A model generated the notes under the pieces. That model ran no database searches. It had not been told where the DNA came from and worked only from the letters and a program-made list of their open reading frames with translations. Below are positions 10,818 through 21,551 of a stretch of 64,000 nt of DNA, piece by piece. The position numbers and the translations under genes were made by a program. This stretch comes from an uncultured Fluviicola sp. (lineage in GTDB: Bacteria > Bacteroidota > Bacteroidia > Flavobacteriales_D > Crocinitomicaceae): contig NZ_CABHOL010000018.1 of the NCBI RefSeq assembly GCF_902168135.1, forward strand, positions 1-64,000, written 5' to 3'. How positions within the stretch are numbered: position 1 is the first letter of the stretch; each line of letters begins with the position of its first letter.

Positions 10818-10933
10818 TATTAAAATTTGATTTAATTGCCTTTGTGGAGAATAAAGAGACGCTGATCGTAATCGGTTTGATCTTTGGCATCCTGGTTTTC
10901 GCCACGCTCCTGTTCTGGATTATGGTCTGGTAA
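10814..10933 (+). CDS. 39-aa membrane ORF, possibly the out-of-frame N-terminus of the downstream CdsA-like protein
   Basis: ATGA overlap with the previous gene; MILKFDLIAFVENKETLIVIGLIFGILVFATLLFWIMVW; see findings. Confidence 0.5.
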   Translation: MILKFDLIAFVENKETLIVIGLIFGILVFATLLFWIMVW

Positions 10934-10962
10934 AACCCAATGCGAATATTGCCGAGTTAAAA

Positions 10963-11778
10963 ATGCGTACGAAATCCTGGTGGATGATGGCAACGATCTT
11001 TGTGGTTGCTACCGTTTTGGATCCGGCAATCTCTTTTGTGGCAATCGGGGCACTTTCGTTCATGGCTCTTCGGGAAATAGCCTCGATTAGTAAAAATGTA
11101 CGGGAGGAAGACCGGAAAATTCTCATTTGGTGCTACCTGGCAATCCCTGTCCAATATTTATTCGCTTATTACAAACAATACAGTCTGTTCCTGACTTTCA
11201 TTCCGATCTTCATGCATTTATGGATTCCTTTTATGCTTGTACTTCGCGGTGTAACGGAGAATATTGGACGCTCTATGTCGGTATTGCCAACCCAGCTCAT
11301 GCTGACCGTTTTTGGAGTAAGTCATTTGGCTTTCCTACTGAGCTTACCGGAATTGGAGGGATTCAAAGCAGGTGGCCGTGGCTTATTGTTGTTTGTGGTC
11401 TTTATTACAGAAATGAATGACGTTTTCCAGTTTACCTGGGGAAAGATGTTCGGTCGTTACAAGATCATTCCAAAGATCAGTCCGAACAAAACCTGGGAAG
11501 GATTTATCGGTGGGATTATCACCACTACTGTAGTTGGTTATTTTCTACGTTTTTTAACTCCTTTCTCAGGGACAGAGGCTGTTTTGATCTGCTTGTCCGT
11601 AGCCGTTACCGGTTTTATTGGTGATGTTGTAGTTTCTGCCATTAAGCGTGACATCGGGATGAAAGATACGGGAAACACCATCCCGGGGCACGGCGGCATC
11701 CTGGACAGGATCGATTCCCTGGCTTTAACGGCTCCGGTGTTTTTCCACATTGTCTATAACTTGTATTACCTCCAGTGA
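10963..11778 (+). CDS. Phosphatidate cytidylyltransferase (CdsA family); frame extends upstream without an obvious start codon
   Basis: C-terminal signature GFIGDVVVSAIKRDIGMKDTGNTIPGHGGILDRIDS. Confidence 0.93.
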   Translation: MRTKSWWMMATIFVVATVLDPAISFVAIGALSFMALREIASISKNVREEDRKILIWCYLAIPVQYLFAYYKQYSLFLTFIPIFMHLWIPFMLVLRGVTENIGRSMSVLPTQLMLTVFGVSHLAFLLSLPELEGFKAGGRGLLLFVVFITEMNDVFQFTWGKMFGRYKIIPKISPNKTWEGFIGGIITTTVVGYFLRFLTPFSGTEAVLICLSVAVTGFIGDVVVSAIKRDIGMKDTGNTIPGHGGILDRIDSLALTAPVFFHIVYNLYYLQ

Positions 11779-12413
11779 AAAAGTTAACGCTGTTTATAGT
11801 TTATTCCGTCATTATGCGGACGGCACTCCGACTTTTTTCGGGGACGAAGCTAATTCATAAAGAGCATTTGGTTTACAACGGTCCTTGTATTATAGTTGGG
11901 AACCATAATTCCCATTTGGATACCATTTCGATTATGTCGCACCTGCCTTTGCTGCAATTAGCCAAAACTCACCCGATCGCTGCAGGGGATTATTTTGGAA
12001 AATCACCTTTCAAAGCAGCACTGACAAGGTTTTTTGTCAATGCGATCCTTATTCCGCGTTCCCGTCCGAAAGAAGGTGAAACCGGGCCGGATCCTATCCA
12101 AATGATGGTTGAAGTATTGCAAAAAGGAGATTCTCTGTTGTTGTTTCCCGAAGGTTCAAGAGGTGAACCCGAAAAGTTCCAGAAGTTCAAACGCGGAGTT
12201 GGATTGGTAATGGAGCAATGTCCGGATATTCCCTTTATTCCTGTTTACATGAAAGGATTGGGAAAAATTCTGCCCAAAGGAGATCCGGTTCCGGTACCCT
12301 TCGATAGTTACATGTATATCGGATCGCCTGTATTCCCGAAAGGAAAAACAGCAGATGAGATTGTGAGTGAAGTAGAAGCCCAGATCCACGCGCTGAAGAA
12401 AGAATTCGATTAA
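11775..12413 (+). CDS. 1-acyl-sn-glycerol-3-phosphate acyltransferase (PlsC family), GTG start
   Basis: NHNSHLDTI (NHX4D-like) and FPEGSRGEPEKFQKFKRG motifs. Confidence 0.92.
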   Translation: MKKLTLFIVYSVIMRTALRLFSGTKLIHKEHLVYNGPCIIVGNHNSHLDTISIMSHLPLLQLAKTHPIAAGDYFGKSPFKAALTRFFVNAILIPRSRPKEGETGPDPIQMMVEVLQKGDSLLLFPEGSRGEPEKFQKFKRGVGLVMEQCPDIPFIPVYMKGLGKILPKGDPVPVPFDSYMYIGSPVFPKGKTADEIVSEVEAQIHALKKEFD

Positions 12414-12414
12414 A

Positions 12415-12448
12415 GAAGTAGGGGTGAAAAATTTTTCACCCCTACTTC
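12415..12448. terminator. Perfect 34-nt palindrome acting as a bidirectional terminator between convergent genes
   Basis: GAAGTAGGGGTGAAAAATTTTTCACCCCTACTTC. Confidence 0.8.
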
Positions 12449-13593
12449 GGTTCAATTGTAGATCGTTGTAATTTAATCAAAGTAATCTCCGGGTAAATCC
12501 CTACTCTTCCCGGGAATCCCAAATACCCGAATCCGCGGTTGACATATAGGAATTGTTTCCCGATATTGTAAAGCCCAGCCCATTTTTTGTAGCGGAAAGA
12601 AACCGGGCTCCATTTAATCCCGAAACGCTCAATCCCGAACTGCATCCCGTGTGTGTGTCCCGACAAGGTCAGGTCAATATCTGTTTTCTCCGCCACTTGT
12701 TCGTCAAAATGACTGGGATCGTGAGAGAGTAAGAGTTTGAAAGCATCCGCGGGAACATTTTCCAGGGTTTCTTCTAACTTTCCGCTTTGTCTGAATGGTG
12801 CTGTTCCCCAGTTCTCCACTCCGAGCAGCCAAAACCCGGGTTTCAATTCTACGGCTTCATTCAGTAATGGTGTAAAACCGATCTCCTGGTGTATCGTGAT
12901 GAGTTTTGCCAGATTAGCATTCTTTGTTTCTTCCTTGTCCCAGGGAACATAATCTCCGTAATCATGATTTCCCAGAATACTGTATTTTCCTCTTTTAGCC
13001 TCAATTTTGGAAAAGATCGGCTCCCACCCAAGCATTTCTTCAGCGAGATTGTTCACTAAATCTCCCGTAAAGAACACAAAGTCGGCTTCCAGTTGATTGA
13101 TCTGCTGAATGGCTTTTTCTACTTTATCGTATTTATTAAAGAAACTTCCTACATGGACATCGCTGATCTGGACAATCTTCAATCCGTCTGAATCTGCGGG
13201 AAGGTTCTCAAAGGGAAGTTCAACAATGTGGGTTTTCCAGTTCCATCTTCCCCAAATAATTCCGGATAAAATAGCAAACAGCATCGCTATTGTAACTCCA
13301 AAACCAATATATTCAATAAGAGCAACTCCGGTAATCAGGTAAATAATCCCAAAAGGAAAGAAACCAAGTGCCGGAACTCCCGCTGCGATCATTACACCAA
13401 ATGCATTGAATCCTTTGCGGTAATCGGTTGTTCTGCGGTTCCTGATTGCACGCATCATAACAATCATACTTCCGAAGAACAGCACCAGTTGGACCGTTCC
13501 AAGTATGATAACGAAAGGATTTTGGAATTCGAACAGTGAATATGAAAGTGTAGCCTGGGCTAAAAGAATGAGTAAAAGAATAAATCCGAACAT
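12442..13593 (-). CDS. Membrane-anchored metallophosphoesterase
   Basis: VQISDVHVGSFF, FTGDLVNN, LGNHDYGDY, LSGHTHGMQFG motifs with N-terminal TM helices. Confidence 0.93.
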   Translation of the reverse strand: MFGFILLLILLAQATLSYSLFEFQNPFVIILGTVQLVLFFGSMIVMMRAIRNRRTTDYRKGFNAFGVMIAAGVPALGFFPFGIIYLITGVALIEYIGFGVTIAMLFAILSGIIWGRWNWKTHIVELPFENLPADSDGLKIVQISDVHVGSFFNKYDKVEKAIQQINQLEADFVFFTGDLVNNLAEEMLGWEPIFSKIEAKRGKYSILGNHDYGDYVPWDKEETKNANLAKLITIHQEIGFTPLLNEAVELKPGFWLLGVENWGTAPFRQSGKLEETLENVPADAFKLLLSHDPSHFDEQVAEKTDIDLTLSGHTHGMQFGIERFGIKWSPVSFRYKKWAGLYNIGKQFLYVNRGFGYLGFPGRVGIYPEITLIKLQRSTIEPK

Positions 13594-13763
13594 GATGTAT
13601 TTTTAAGAATAAGCAAATTTAGATGGGGCAGTACGACCCTTAAGCCAATCTTCGTTAAAATCGGTGAAATAATCGGCGAAATATTTGTTCAACATTGAGT
13701 TGTTAAAAATTAATACACTTACTGAATCGTTTTTTTGGCTACTTTGGTGTAAAAATAATCGCT

Positions 13764-14570
13764 ATGAGTCGAAATTTGTACATTGTCCCACATGATTTGA
13801 CCGAGGTTGGGAACACTGCTTTGGACTACGCTTTATTCCTTGGTACGCACGTTAGAACGGACATTATGTTGCTGCATTTAGTTGATAACAAAGCTAAAAT
13901 TGCTGCTACTGAAGCAAAACTTTGGGATATTGTAAAATCAAAAACAGTTCCGACAAATGTGGAGATGTTTGTGCTGGTTACGGTCGGCGACATTTTTACC
14001 GATATCAATAAAATTGCCAACCGCGAACATGCACAGTTGATTTTAATGGGGACTCATGGAGCAAAAGGATTCCAGAAATTAACCGGAAGTTTTGCCATGA
14101 AGGTGATTACCAGCTGTGATGTTCCGTTTATCATTGTACAAAAAGAAACCAAGCACGTAGATATCAAAAACATTGTGGTTCCGATCGATCTAACGAAGGA
14201 AAGTCTTCAGATCGTAAGTCCGGCAGGAGATTTAGCCCGTATTTTTGATGCAACAGTTCACGTAATCGGGGAAAAACATGCGGATGAAGGATTGTCGCAG
14301 CAAACCAAAAACCGCGTTTTATTGATCCGTAACAAATACGATGAGAAAGGTGCTAAATGTGAAGTAAACCTGCTTCCTTCCAGCGGCAGCTATTCCAAAA
14401 AAGTAATGGCATACGTGAAAGAAAAGAACATTGAATTAATTGCACTTGCCTATCATTCTGAAAGTTTACTGCCACAATTCGATAATTTTGCGCAGTCGTT
14501 GATAACCAATGATTTGAAATTGCCTTGTATGATCATTGCAGCGAAGCAATCGGGGAATTTGTATTTCTAG
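13764..14570 (+). CDS. Universal stress protein (tandem Usp-like)
   Basis: IVPHDLTEVGNTALDYALFLG...LILMGTHGAKGFQKLTGSFAMKVITSCDVPFIIV. Confidence 0.9.
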   Translation: MSRNLYIVPHDLTEVGNTALDYALFLGTHVRTDIMLLHLVDNKAKIAATEAKLWDIVKSKTVPTNVEMFVLVTVGDIFTDINKIANREHAQLILMGTHGAKGFQKLTGSFAMKVITSCDVPFIIVQKETKHVDIKNIVVPIDLTKESLQIVSPAGDLARIFDATVHVIGEKHADEGLSQQTKNRVLLIRNKYDEKGAKCEVNLLPSSGSYSKKVMAYVKEKNIELIALAYHSESLLPQFDNFAQSLITNDLKLPCMIIAAKQSGNLYF

Positions 14571-14578
14571 AAAACAGG

Positions 14579-14866
14579 CTATTTAATTTTCTTCGGATTA
14601 TTTCGGTTGTCCCAAAAAAGTAATAGACGGATTTTATTTTTGCTTTCAATGCGGTAGAACAAGGTACTATGCGGATGTATTACCGCTTTTTTGGCTCGTT
14701 TTGGTGTTTTTACCTCAGGATAAGCCATGGGGAATTCATCTATTGCTGTTAGGGTTTATAACACCTGAATTAAGAAAACATCTTCTTCTTTTCGAGAAAA
14801 ATTTTCTCCAATATAATCAGTGATTTTATCTAATGAAGTCTCTGCTCGCTTATTCCAGATAATCAT
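14579..14866 (-). pseudogene. RelE/ParE-family toxin interrupted by an in-frame TAA at codon 37
   Basis: Single continuous 96-codon frame: MIIWNKRAETSLDKITDYIGENFSRKEEDVFLIQVL*TLTAIDEFPMAYPEVKTPKRAKKAVIHPHSTLFYRIESKNKIRLLLFWDNRNNPKKIK; directly downstream of an antitoxin-like ORF. Confidence 0.75.
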
Positions 14867-14869
14867 AGA

Positions 14870-15130
14870 TTACAGGTTTAAATGCGGGTATTTTCTTCTG
14901 GCTTCTTCCAGCATCTCTTCATGCGGAATACCCGGATCTGTTCCGTTATCTGCTTCCTCGATCGATAAACGCAATTCTTCTGCAACATATTCCGGAAGTT
15001 CTTCTTCCCAATGAGTTGTTTTTTCTTTTTTTAATGAACGCGCATATTCAAGTACTTTCGAGATAAAAGCTTTATCCTCAGATTCTACTATCATTTGAAC
15101 CAAACTCAATTTGTTTTCTGCAGTGCTCAT
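14870..15130 (-). CDS. Putative antitoxin of a type II TA module
   Basis: 86 aa, C-terminal GIPHEEMLEEARRKYPHLNL, adjacent to a ParE-like frame. Confidence 0.7.
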   Translation of the reverse strand: MSTAENKLSLVQMIVESEDKAFISKVLEYARSLKKEKTTHWEEELPEYVAEELRLSIEEADNGTDPGIPHEEMLEEARRKYPHLNL

Positions 15131-15167
15131 ATTTCAAAAGTATGAAAAAGATAATTGCCTTCAAAAA

Positions 15168-15665
15168 TTACTTTACCCTTACCATCGCAAAGCGTTCTTT
15201 CTCAATTTTTCCTTTCTGCATTCCTGAAATTTCAGCAATAACCGAATCTCCCTTTTGTTGATAGGTAATCTTATTCGGAAAATCGTGCTTTGGGTTTTCA
15301 AAAACGAGGTTTTGCTCGCTTTGTTTGGTCATAACGAATGTAACCGGTTTTTCATCGTTTTCTCCTTCTATAGAGATCACACACTGAAGATTACTTCCTG
15401 TTTCTTCCAGCCTGGATAATTCTCTAAAAACAGTGTCTTTGCCAATTACAAAGTATGTTTTTGCAGAATAGGAATCCGCATTGTCCTTTGTCCAGGTTTC
15501 GGTCATCGTTCCCTGATCGGAACTGTTTTTCCAGCTTCCCAGGAGCCATGCAGCTTTTTCCAGTCTGCTCTTCTCTTGCCTTTTTTCAGGAGAATCTTCT
15601 TTACCGCCGCAAGCGGTGATTAATAATGCTGCTAAAGATAAACTCGTAAGTATATGCCGTTTCAT
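15168..15665 (-). CDS. Lipoprotein, DUF6265-like
   Basis: Lipobox LLITACGG; WLLGSWKN...ETWTK...FENPKHDFPNKITYQ. Confidence 0.75.
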   Translation of the reverse strand: MKRHILTSLSLAALLITACGGKEDSPEKRQEKSRLEKAAWLLGSWKNSSDQGTMTETWTKDNADSYSAKTYFVIGKDTVFRELSRLEETGSNLQCVISIEGENDEKPVTFVMTKQSEQNLVFENPKHDFPNKITYQQKGDSVIAEISGMQKGKIEKERFAMVRVK

Positions 15666-15787
15666 AAAGTCAGAATTGATTCTTAAAGATACAATTTACT
15701 AATGCAAAGCATTCAAAATCTCATATAAAAGATAAATCCTTTTTACCTTCTCCATTTTTCAATTCTCAATTTGATTAACTTTAACCC

Positions 15788-16624
15788 GTGGAATTAGGAG
15801 TTTATAATGAATTGCGTCTCGACCGTTTTACGAGTCCTGGAGCGTACCTGGAAGATGAAGAAGGGAACGATGTATTGTTACCAACAAAATATGTGGACCC
15901 GTCTTTTCAGATTGATGATATGGTTAAAGTGTTTTTGTACAAAGATTCCGAAGGCAGGATCATTGCAACCACACTGACTCCGAAAGTACTTGTAAATCAA
16001 TTCGCCTTTTTGAAAATTGTGGAAGTAAACCAATACGGTGCTTTTGCAGAATGGGGAGTTGAAAAACATTTGCTCATTCCCTACCGGGAACAGCCGAAAC
16101 CTTTGGAAGAAGGAAAGCATTATTTCATTTATATGTATATTGATGAAGCAACTGAGCGATTGGTCGGTACTTCACGGATTGGGATGTATATCGAGCCGGT
16201 TAAGGACGACGAACTCCAGGAAAATGACCTGGTAGACCTGATGGTTTGGGAATTCACAGATTTAGGCTTGAAAGTGCTCGTAAACAACAAGTTCCAGGGA
16301 TTGATCTTCAAAAACGAATTGCACCGAAGAGTCCGCATGGGTGAAAACCTGAAAGGTTACGTAAAGAAAGTACGTCCCGACGGAAAGCTGGATATCGTCC
16401 TGGAAAAACCGGGATATGAAAAGATTGATACGCATTCCAGAAAACTGCTCGCCATGCTTCATGATAATGAAGGCTTCCTGGATTTAACAGACAAATCCTC
16501 TCCGGAAGAAATTCAATACCGAACAGGCTGGTCAAAAAAGGTCTTCAAACAAGTTGTGGGAAATCTTTACAAACAGCGCTTGATCAGTATTCACGAGAAT
16601 GGAATCACTCTTATAGAGAATTAA
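15788..16624 (+). CDS. S1-like RNA-binding protein (CvfB family), GTG start
   Basis: Repeated S1-like domains GAYLEDEEGNDVLLP...GAFAEWGVEKHLLIPYREQ and C-terminal winged-helix-like region. Confidence 0.88.
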   Translation: MELGVYNELRLDRFTSPGAYLEDEEGNDVLLPTKYVDPSFQIDDMVKVFLYKDSEGRIIATTLTPKVLVNQFAFLKIVEVNQYGAFAEWGVEKHLLIPYREQPKPLEEGKHYFIYMYIDEATERLVGTSRIGMYIEPVKDDELQENDLVDLMVWEFTDLGLKVLVNNKFQGLIFKNELHRRVRMGENLKGYVKKVRPDGKLDIVLEKPGYEKIDTHSRKLLAMLHDNEGFLDLTDKSSPEEIQYRTGWSKKVFKQVVGNLYKQRLISIHENGITLIEN

Positions 16625-16701
16625 AAATTCAAAATGCAAAATTCAAAAGCCGGACAGTTAAATTGATCCAGCTTTGAGATTGACATGTTTTGCATTTTCC
16701 A

Positions 16702-17481
16702 TTAAATAGAAAAGAGTTCCTTAAACTTAATTGCCTGGCGTCTCGAAATTTCGATCTTCTCCCCTTCACGGATTTCTTCACCGGTTGCCGTTTTGATAAC
16801 TACAGGTTTCAATTCTACCTGCAACCCTCCGTTGAACCAGTTTTCTACCCGGTTGATCCAATTCAGGTTGATGATGTATTTCCGGTTCGCGCGGAAGAAA
16901 TGTTGTGGTTCCAAACGTTCTTCCAGGCTGTTTAATGATCTGAGAATTAAAGGTCTGCTCTTTTCAAAGTAAACTTTCACGTAGTTTCCGTCGCTTTCGA
17001 ACATGCGTACTTTTTCAAGGGATATGTAGAAACATTTTTCTCCGTCTTTGATGAAAATAGAATCGGAAATGGTCAATGGACGCGATGAACGATCGATTTT
17101 CGGTGCCTTTGCTGTTGACTGGAAATCTGCCTCCGAATTATTGAGTAATTTTTTGACTGTTTCATCCAAACGCGCCGGATCTACAGGCTTTAGCACATAA
17201 TCCAAAGCATTGACTTCGAAAGCTTTCAGGGCAAAATCATCAAATGCCGTAACAAAAACCACTTGGGGAATTTCATCCAGCTTTTTAAGCATATCGAAGC
17301 CTGTCATACCGGGCATTTGAATATCCAGGAAAATCAAATCTGGCTTTAAAGCTTTGATCTTCTCAATTCCTTCTTCCGGGTTCTTTGCTTCGTCAATGAT
17401 CTCAATTTCGTGATAATCCTTCAAGAGTTTCTTTAACTCTTCACGTGCAAGTCTCTCGTCATCAATGATTATAGTTTTCAT
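16702..17481 (-). CDS. LytTR family response regulator
   Basis: Receiver domain IIIDDERLAREELKKLL...DLIFLDIQMPGMTGFDML, LytTR domain FFRANRKYIINLNWI. Confidence 0.95.
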   Translation of the reverse strand: MKTIIIDDERLAREELKKLLKDYHEIEIIDEAKNPEEGIEKIKALKPDLIFLDIQMPGMTGFDMLKKLDEIPQVVFVTAFDDFALKAFEVNALDYVLKPVDPARLDETVKKLLNNSEADFQSTAKAPKIDRSSRPLTISDSIFIKDGEKCFYISLEKVRMFESDGNYVKVYFEKSRPLILRSLNSLEERLEPQHFFRANRKYIINLNWINRVENWFNGGLQVELKPVVIKTATGEEIREGEKIEISRRQAIKFKELFSI

Positions 17482-18515
17482 ACTTCTTTAATTTCTATGA
17501 TTGCAATAACAGTTTGCGGGGTGTTTTGTTTTAGTTGGAAATGGGCTTTTCCTTTGTATTGTAGTTCCAGTCTTCTAAGCGTGTTTGAGATACCGATTCC
17601 GGTTGAATCTTTGCGCGTTGAACGCAGATTGCCGCTGTTCTCAACTTCCAGGACAATAGATTCGCTTCTTTTTTTTGTCCGTATCCAAACGGTACCACCT
17701 TCAATCAATTGCGAAACCCCGTGTTTCAGCGAGTTCTCAACCAAAGTCTGAAGCATGAAGGGTGGAATTAAAAAATGCGTGACATGCGGATCTAATTCCT
17801 GGACAATTTCCAAACGTTCTTCAAAACGCACTTTTTCCAGGTCCAGATAATCCTGAACGATAGCCAATTCTTCTTCCAGTGGTACAAGCTGTTCACTTCC
17901 GATAATCAGTGACTTACGAAGCAGATTGGAAAGTTTCGTAATGTTTTCCTGAGCGCGATAGGGTTCAATATCGATGAGTGCACGAATAGAATTCAGTGAA
18001 TTGAACAAAAAGTGTGGATTCAACTGTGAACGCAGGTTTTTGAGTTCGATCTCATTGTGACTTGCTGTCAATTGCAGGTTATTGACTTCCTGCTCACGCG
18101 ACCGCTGGAAAAAGTGAAAGGTGAAGTAAACACTGTTCCATAGGATAAAGAAAATCAACGTAGCAGAAACATCCAGCGAGAACTCTACAATGGAGAATTT
18201 AAAAGGGATTTTCGAAACAAAATGTGAAACCAGCATGTTTAAAAGCGACATAATGGCTGCAACAACAATTGAAGTGATCAAAACCCGCGGAATCAGGTTG
18301 GTAAGACGCATGTTCAGCCAGCCCATTGCTATAAAGAAATAGCGCATCATATGGGTTAGCATGATTCCCCATACAAAGAAGCAACCGGTAGAAATAACAA
18401 TTGTTTTAAGGTCAATGCTTTGGTTTGAAAAAGTAGAAGCCGAAAAAATAAGCAGTGAAAGCAGTGCCCACCCTCCTATTTGAGCTAACCAATATGTCCT
18501 TCTTGCTTTAAACAT
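17478..18515 (-). CDS. LytS-like sensor histidine kinase
   Basis: LRSQLNPHFLFNSLNSIRALI; HATPase region; 4-nt overlap with the response regulator. Confidence 0.94.
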   Translation of the reverse strand: MFKARRTYWLAQIGGWALLSLLIFSASTFSNQSIDLKTIVISTGCFFVWGIMLTHMMRYFFIAMGWLNMRLTNLIPRVLITSIVVAAIMSLLNMLVSHFVSKIPFKFSIVEFSLDVSATLIFFILWNSVYFTFHFFQRSREQEVNNLQLTASHNEIELKNLRSQLNPHFLFNSLNSIRALIDIEPYRAQENITKLSNLLRKSLIIGSEQLVPLEEELAIVQDYLDLEKVRFEERLEIVQELDPHVTHFLIPPFMLQTLVENSLKHGVSQLIEGGTVWIRTKKRSESIVLEVENSGNLRSTRKDSTGIGISNTLRRLELQYKGKAHFQLKQNTPQTVIAIIEIKEV

Positions 18516-18642
18516 AAATCAAAGTTAAACGAATTCCGGAGCGAAATACGCAGGTTTCAATTAAACGGCATTTTTACAGGTTAATTGGATGTATTTCGTG
18601 AAGACAAGTTATTTCGGTCTGAAAATTGTAAATTCGTTTTTC

Positions 18643-19551
18643 ATGAATCGCTTCTTGTTCCTGTTCTTCTTTTGTCCATCGGTATTGGCATTTTGCCAAA
18701 ATCGCTGGAAACCCGATGCAGGAATAAAAGCTACACTCCTGGTGGCATTCGGTTCTCATCAAAATTCACTCGGACTGAAATTGGATTCATATGTCGGCAA
18801 TGATTTCGTGCAATTAAATGCAGGAGTTACCACACGCTACTTTTTGACGAACCTGGGAAACAGGAATAATTTCGGAGAACTGCGTTTAAGTGCAGGTGGG
18901 GTTTTAATGTTTGGAAAAGGACGAGGTCCGATAAATATGGATTGGGACGGACCGCTCCACCAATCAAAATCCGAATATTCCATCGGGTATGCACATTACT
19001 GGTACTTAGACCGGGTGGGAACTTCGCAGCGATCAGGTGCCTGGAACCTGGGAATTCAGCGAATTGATATTTTAATGGAAAACGATGTGTTCGGCGGTCA
19101 GGCGAAAGACCGTTTTCGTACGGGAGGTCTGATTGTATCATACCGCGACAGTTTATATAAAGCAAGTATCGGCTTGACGATCTGGACCGGCGAAACTGCT
19201 GAAACCGTTTGGGATAGAAATCCACGACCGGGTGCACCGAACGGATACCGCGATTTGACATCCGGACCTTTTGGGAAACTAAATCATGGAATCCTTTATG
19301 GTGAATTGAAACACCGGTTCGTGGGGGTACAGACTGCCGGGGCACGGCTTGGTTGGGACAGCGAACAAATCCGGCATGTCTTCCAAAATAAGCTCAGCCA
19401 CGATTTGGTATTATTTCCAAAGAAAATGGTACGGAATACGCCTCATTACCCACGTTTGGATGAAGCCGGCAATAACGTTTTCACCCGAAAAGAAGCACGA
19501 AAACCGCGGTTTTATTTTCAGACGTTCTTGAATGATGGATTACCTTATTAA
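18643..19551 (+). CDS. Secreted beta-rich protein, possibly polymorphic toxin type 23-like
   Basis: Signal peptide; AKDRFRTGGLIVSYRDSLYKASIGLTIWTGET...GAPNGYRDLTSGPFGKLNHGILYGELKH. Confidence 0.5.
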   Translation: MNRFLFLFFFCPSVLAFCQNRWKPDAGIKATLLVAFGSHQNSLGLKLDSYVGNDFVQLNAGVTTRYFLTNLGNRNNFGELRLSAGGVLMFGKGRGPINMDWDGPLHQSKSEYSIGYAHYWYLDRVGTSQRSGAWNLGIQRIDILMENDVFGGQAKDRFRTGGLIVSYRDSLYKASIGLTIWTGETAETVWDRNPRPGAPNGYRDLTSGPFGKLNHGILYGELKHRFVGVQTAGARLGWDSEQIRHVFQNKLSHDLVLFPKKMVRNTPHYPRLDEAGNNVFTRKEARKPRFYFQTFLNDGLPY

Positions 19552-19613
19552 TTACTAATTACCAATTATGAATTACCAAATTAATTAGTAATTAGAGATT
19601 TGTAATTAGTAAT

Positions 19614-19674
19614 TGTAGAATTATGCGGTACAATTGACCGATTTTAAAAACGGATAGAAAAGCATAATTCTACA
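19614..19674. repeat. Intergenic inverted repeat TGTAGAATTATGC...GCATAATTCTACA
   Basis: 13-bp perfect arms with an inner CCG/CGG stem. Confidence 0.7.
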
Positions 19675-19751
19675 GTTCGCCTTTATTTCTGAAAAACCCA
19701 CTCAAACATGCTCGTATATTCATTTATTTGATGTAATTTTGCGCCCCGTAG

Positions 19752-21377
<1,626 letters not shown>

Positions 21378-21551
21378 GAGAAAACATCGCTTTCGAAAAA
21401 GATATTCGCGGTAGCGAATAATGAGTGATTAGAAATAAAAAACAAACTTAAGTGCAGTAATGAGCACTTTGGTAAATTAAGAAAACTGAAAAACAGTGTT
21501 TTGAATTGCTCACATTTGAAGAATTCAAAGCAAACAACTAAATAAACACGA

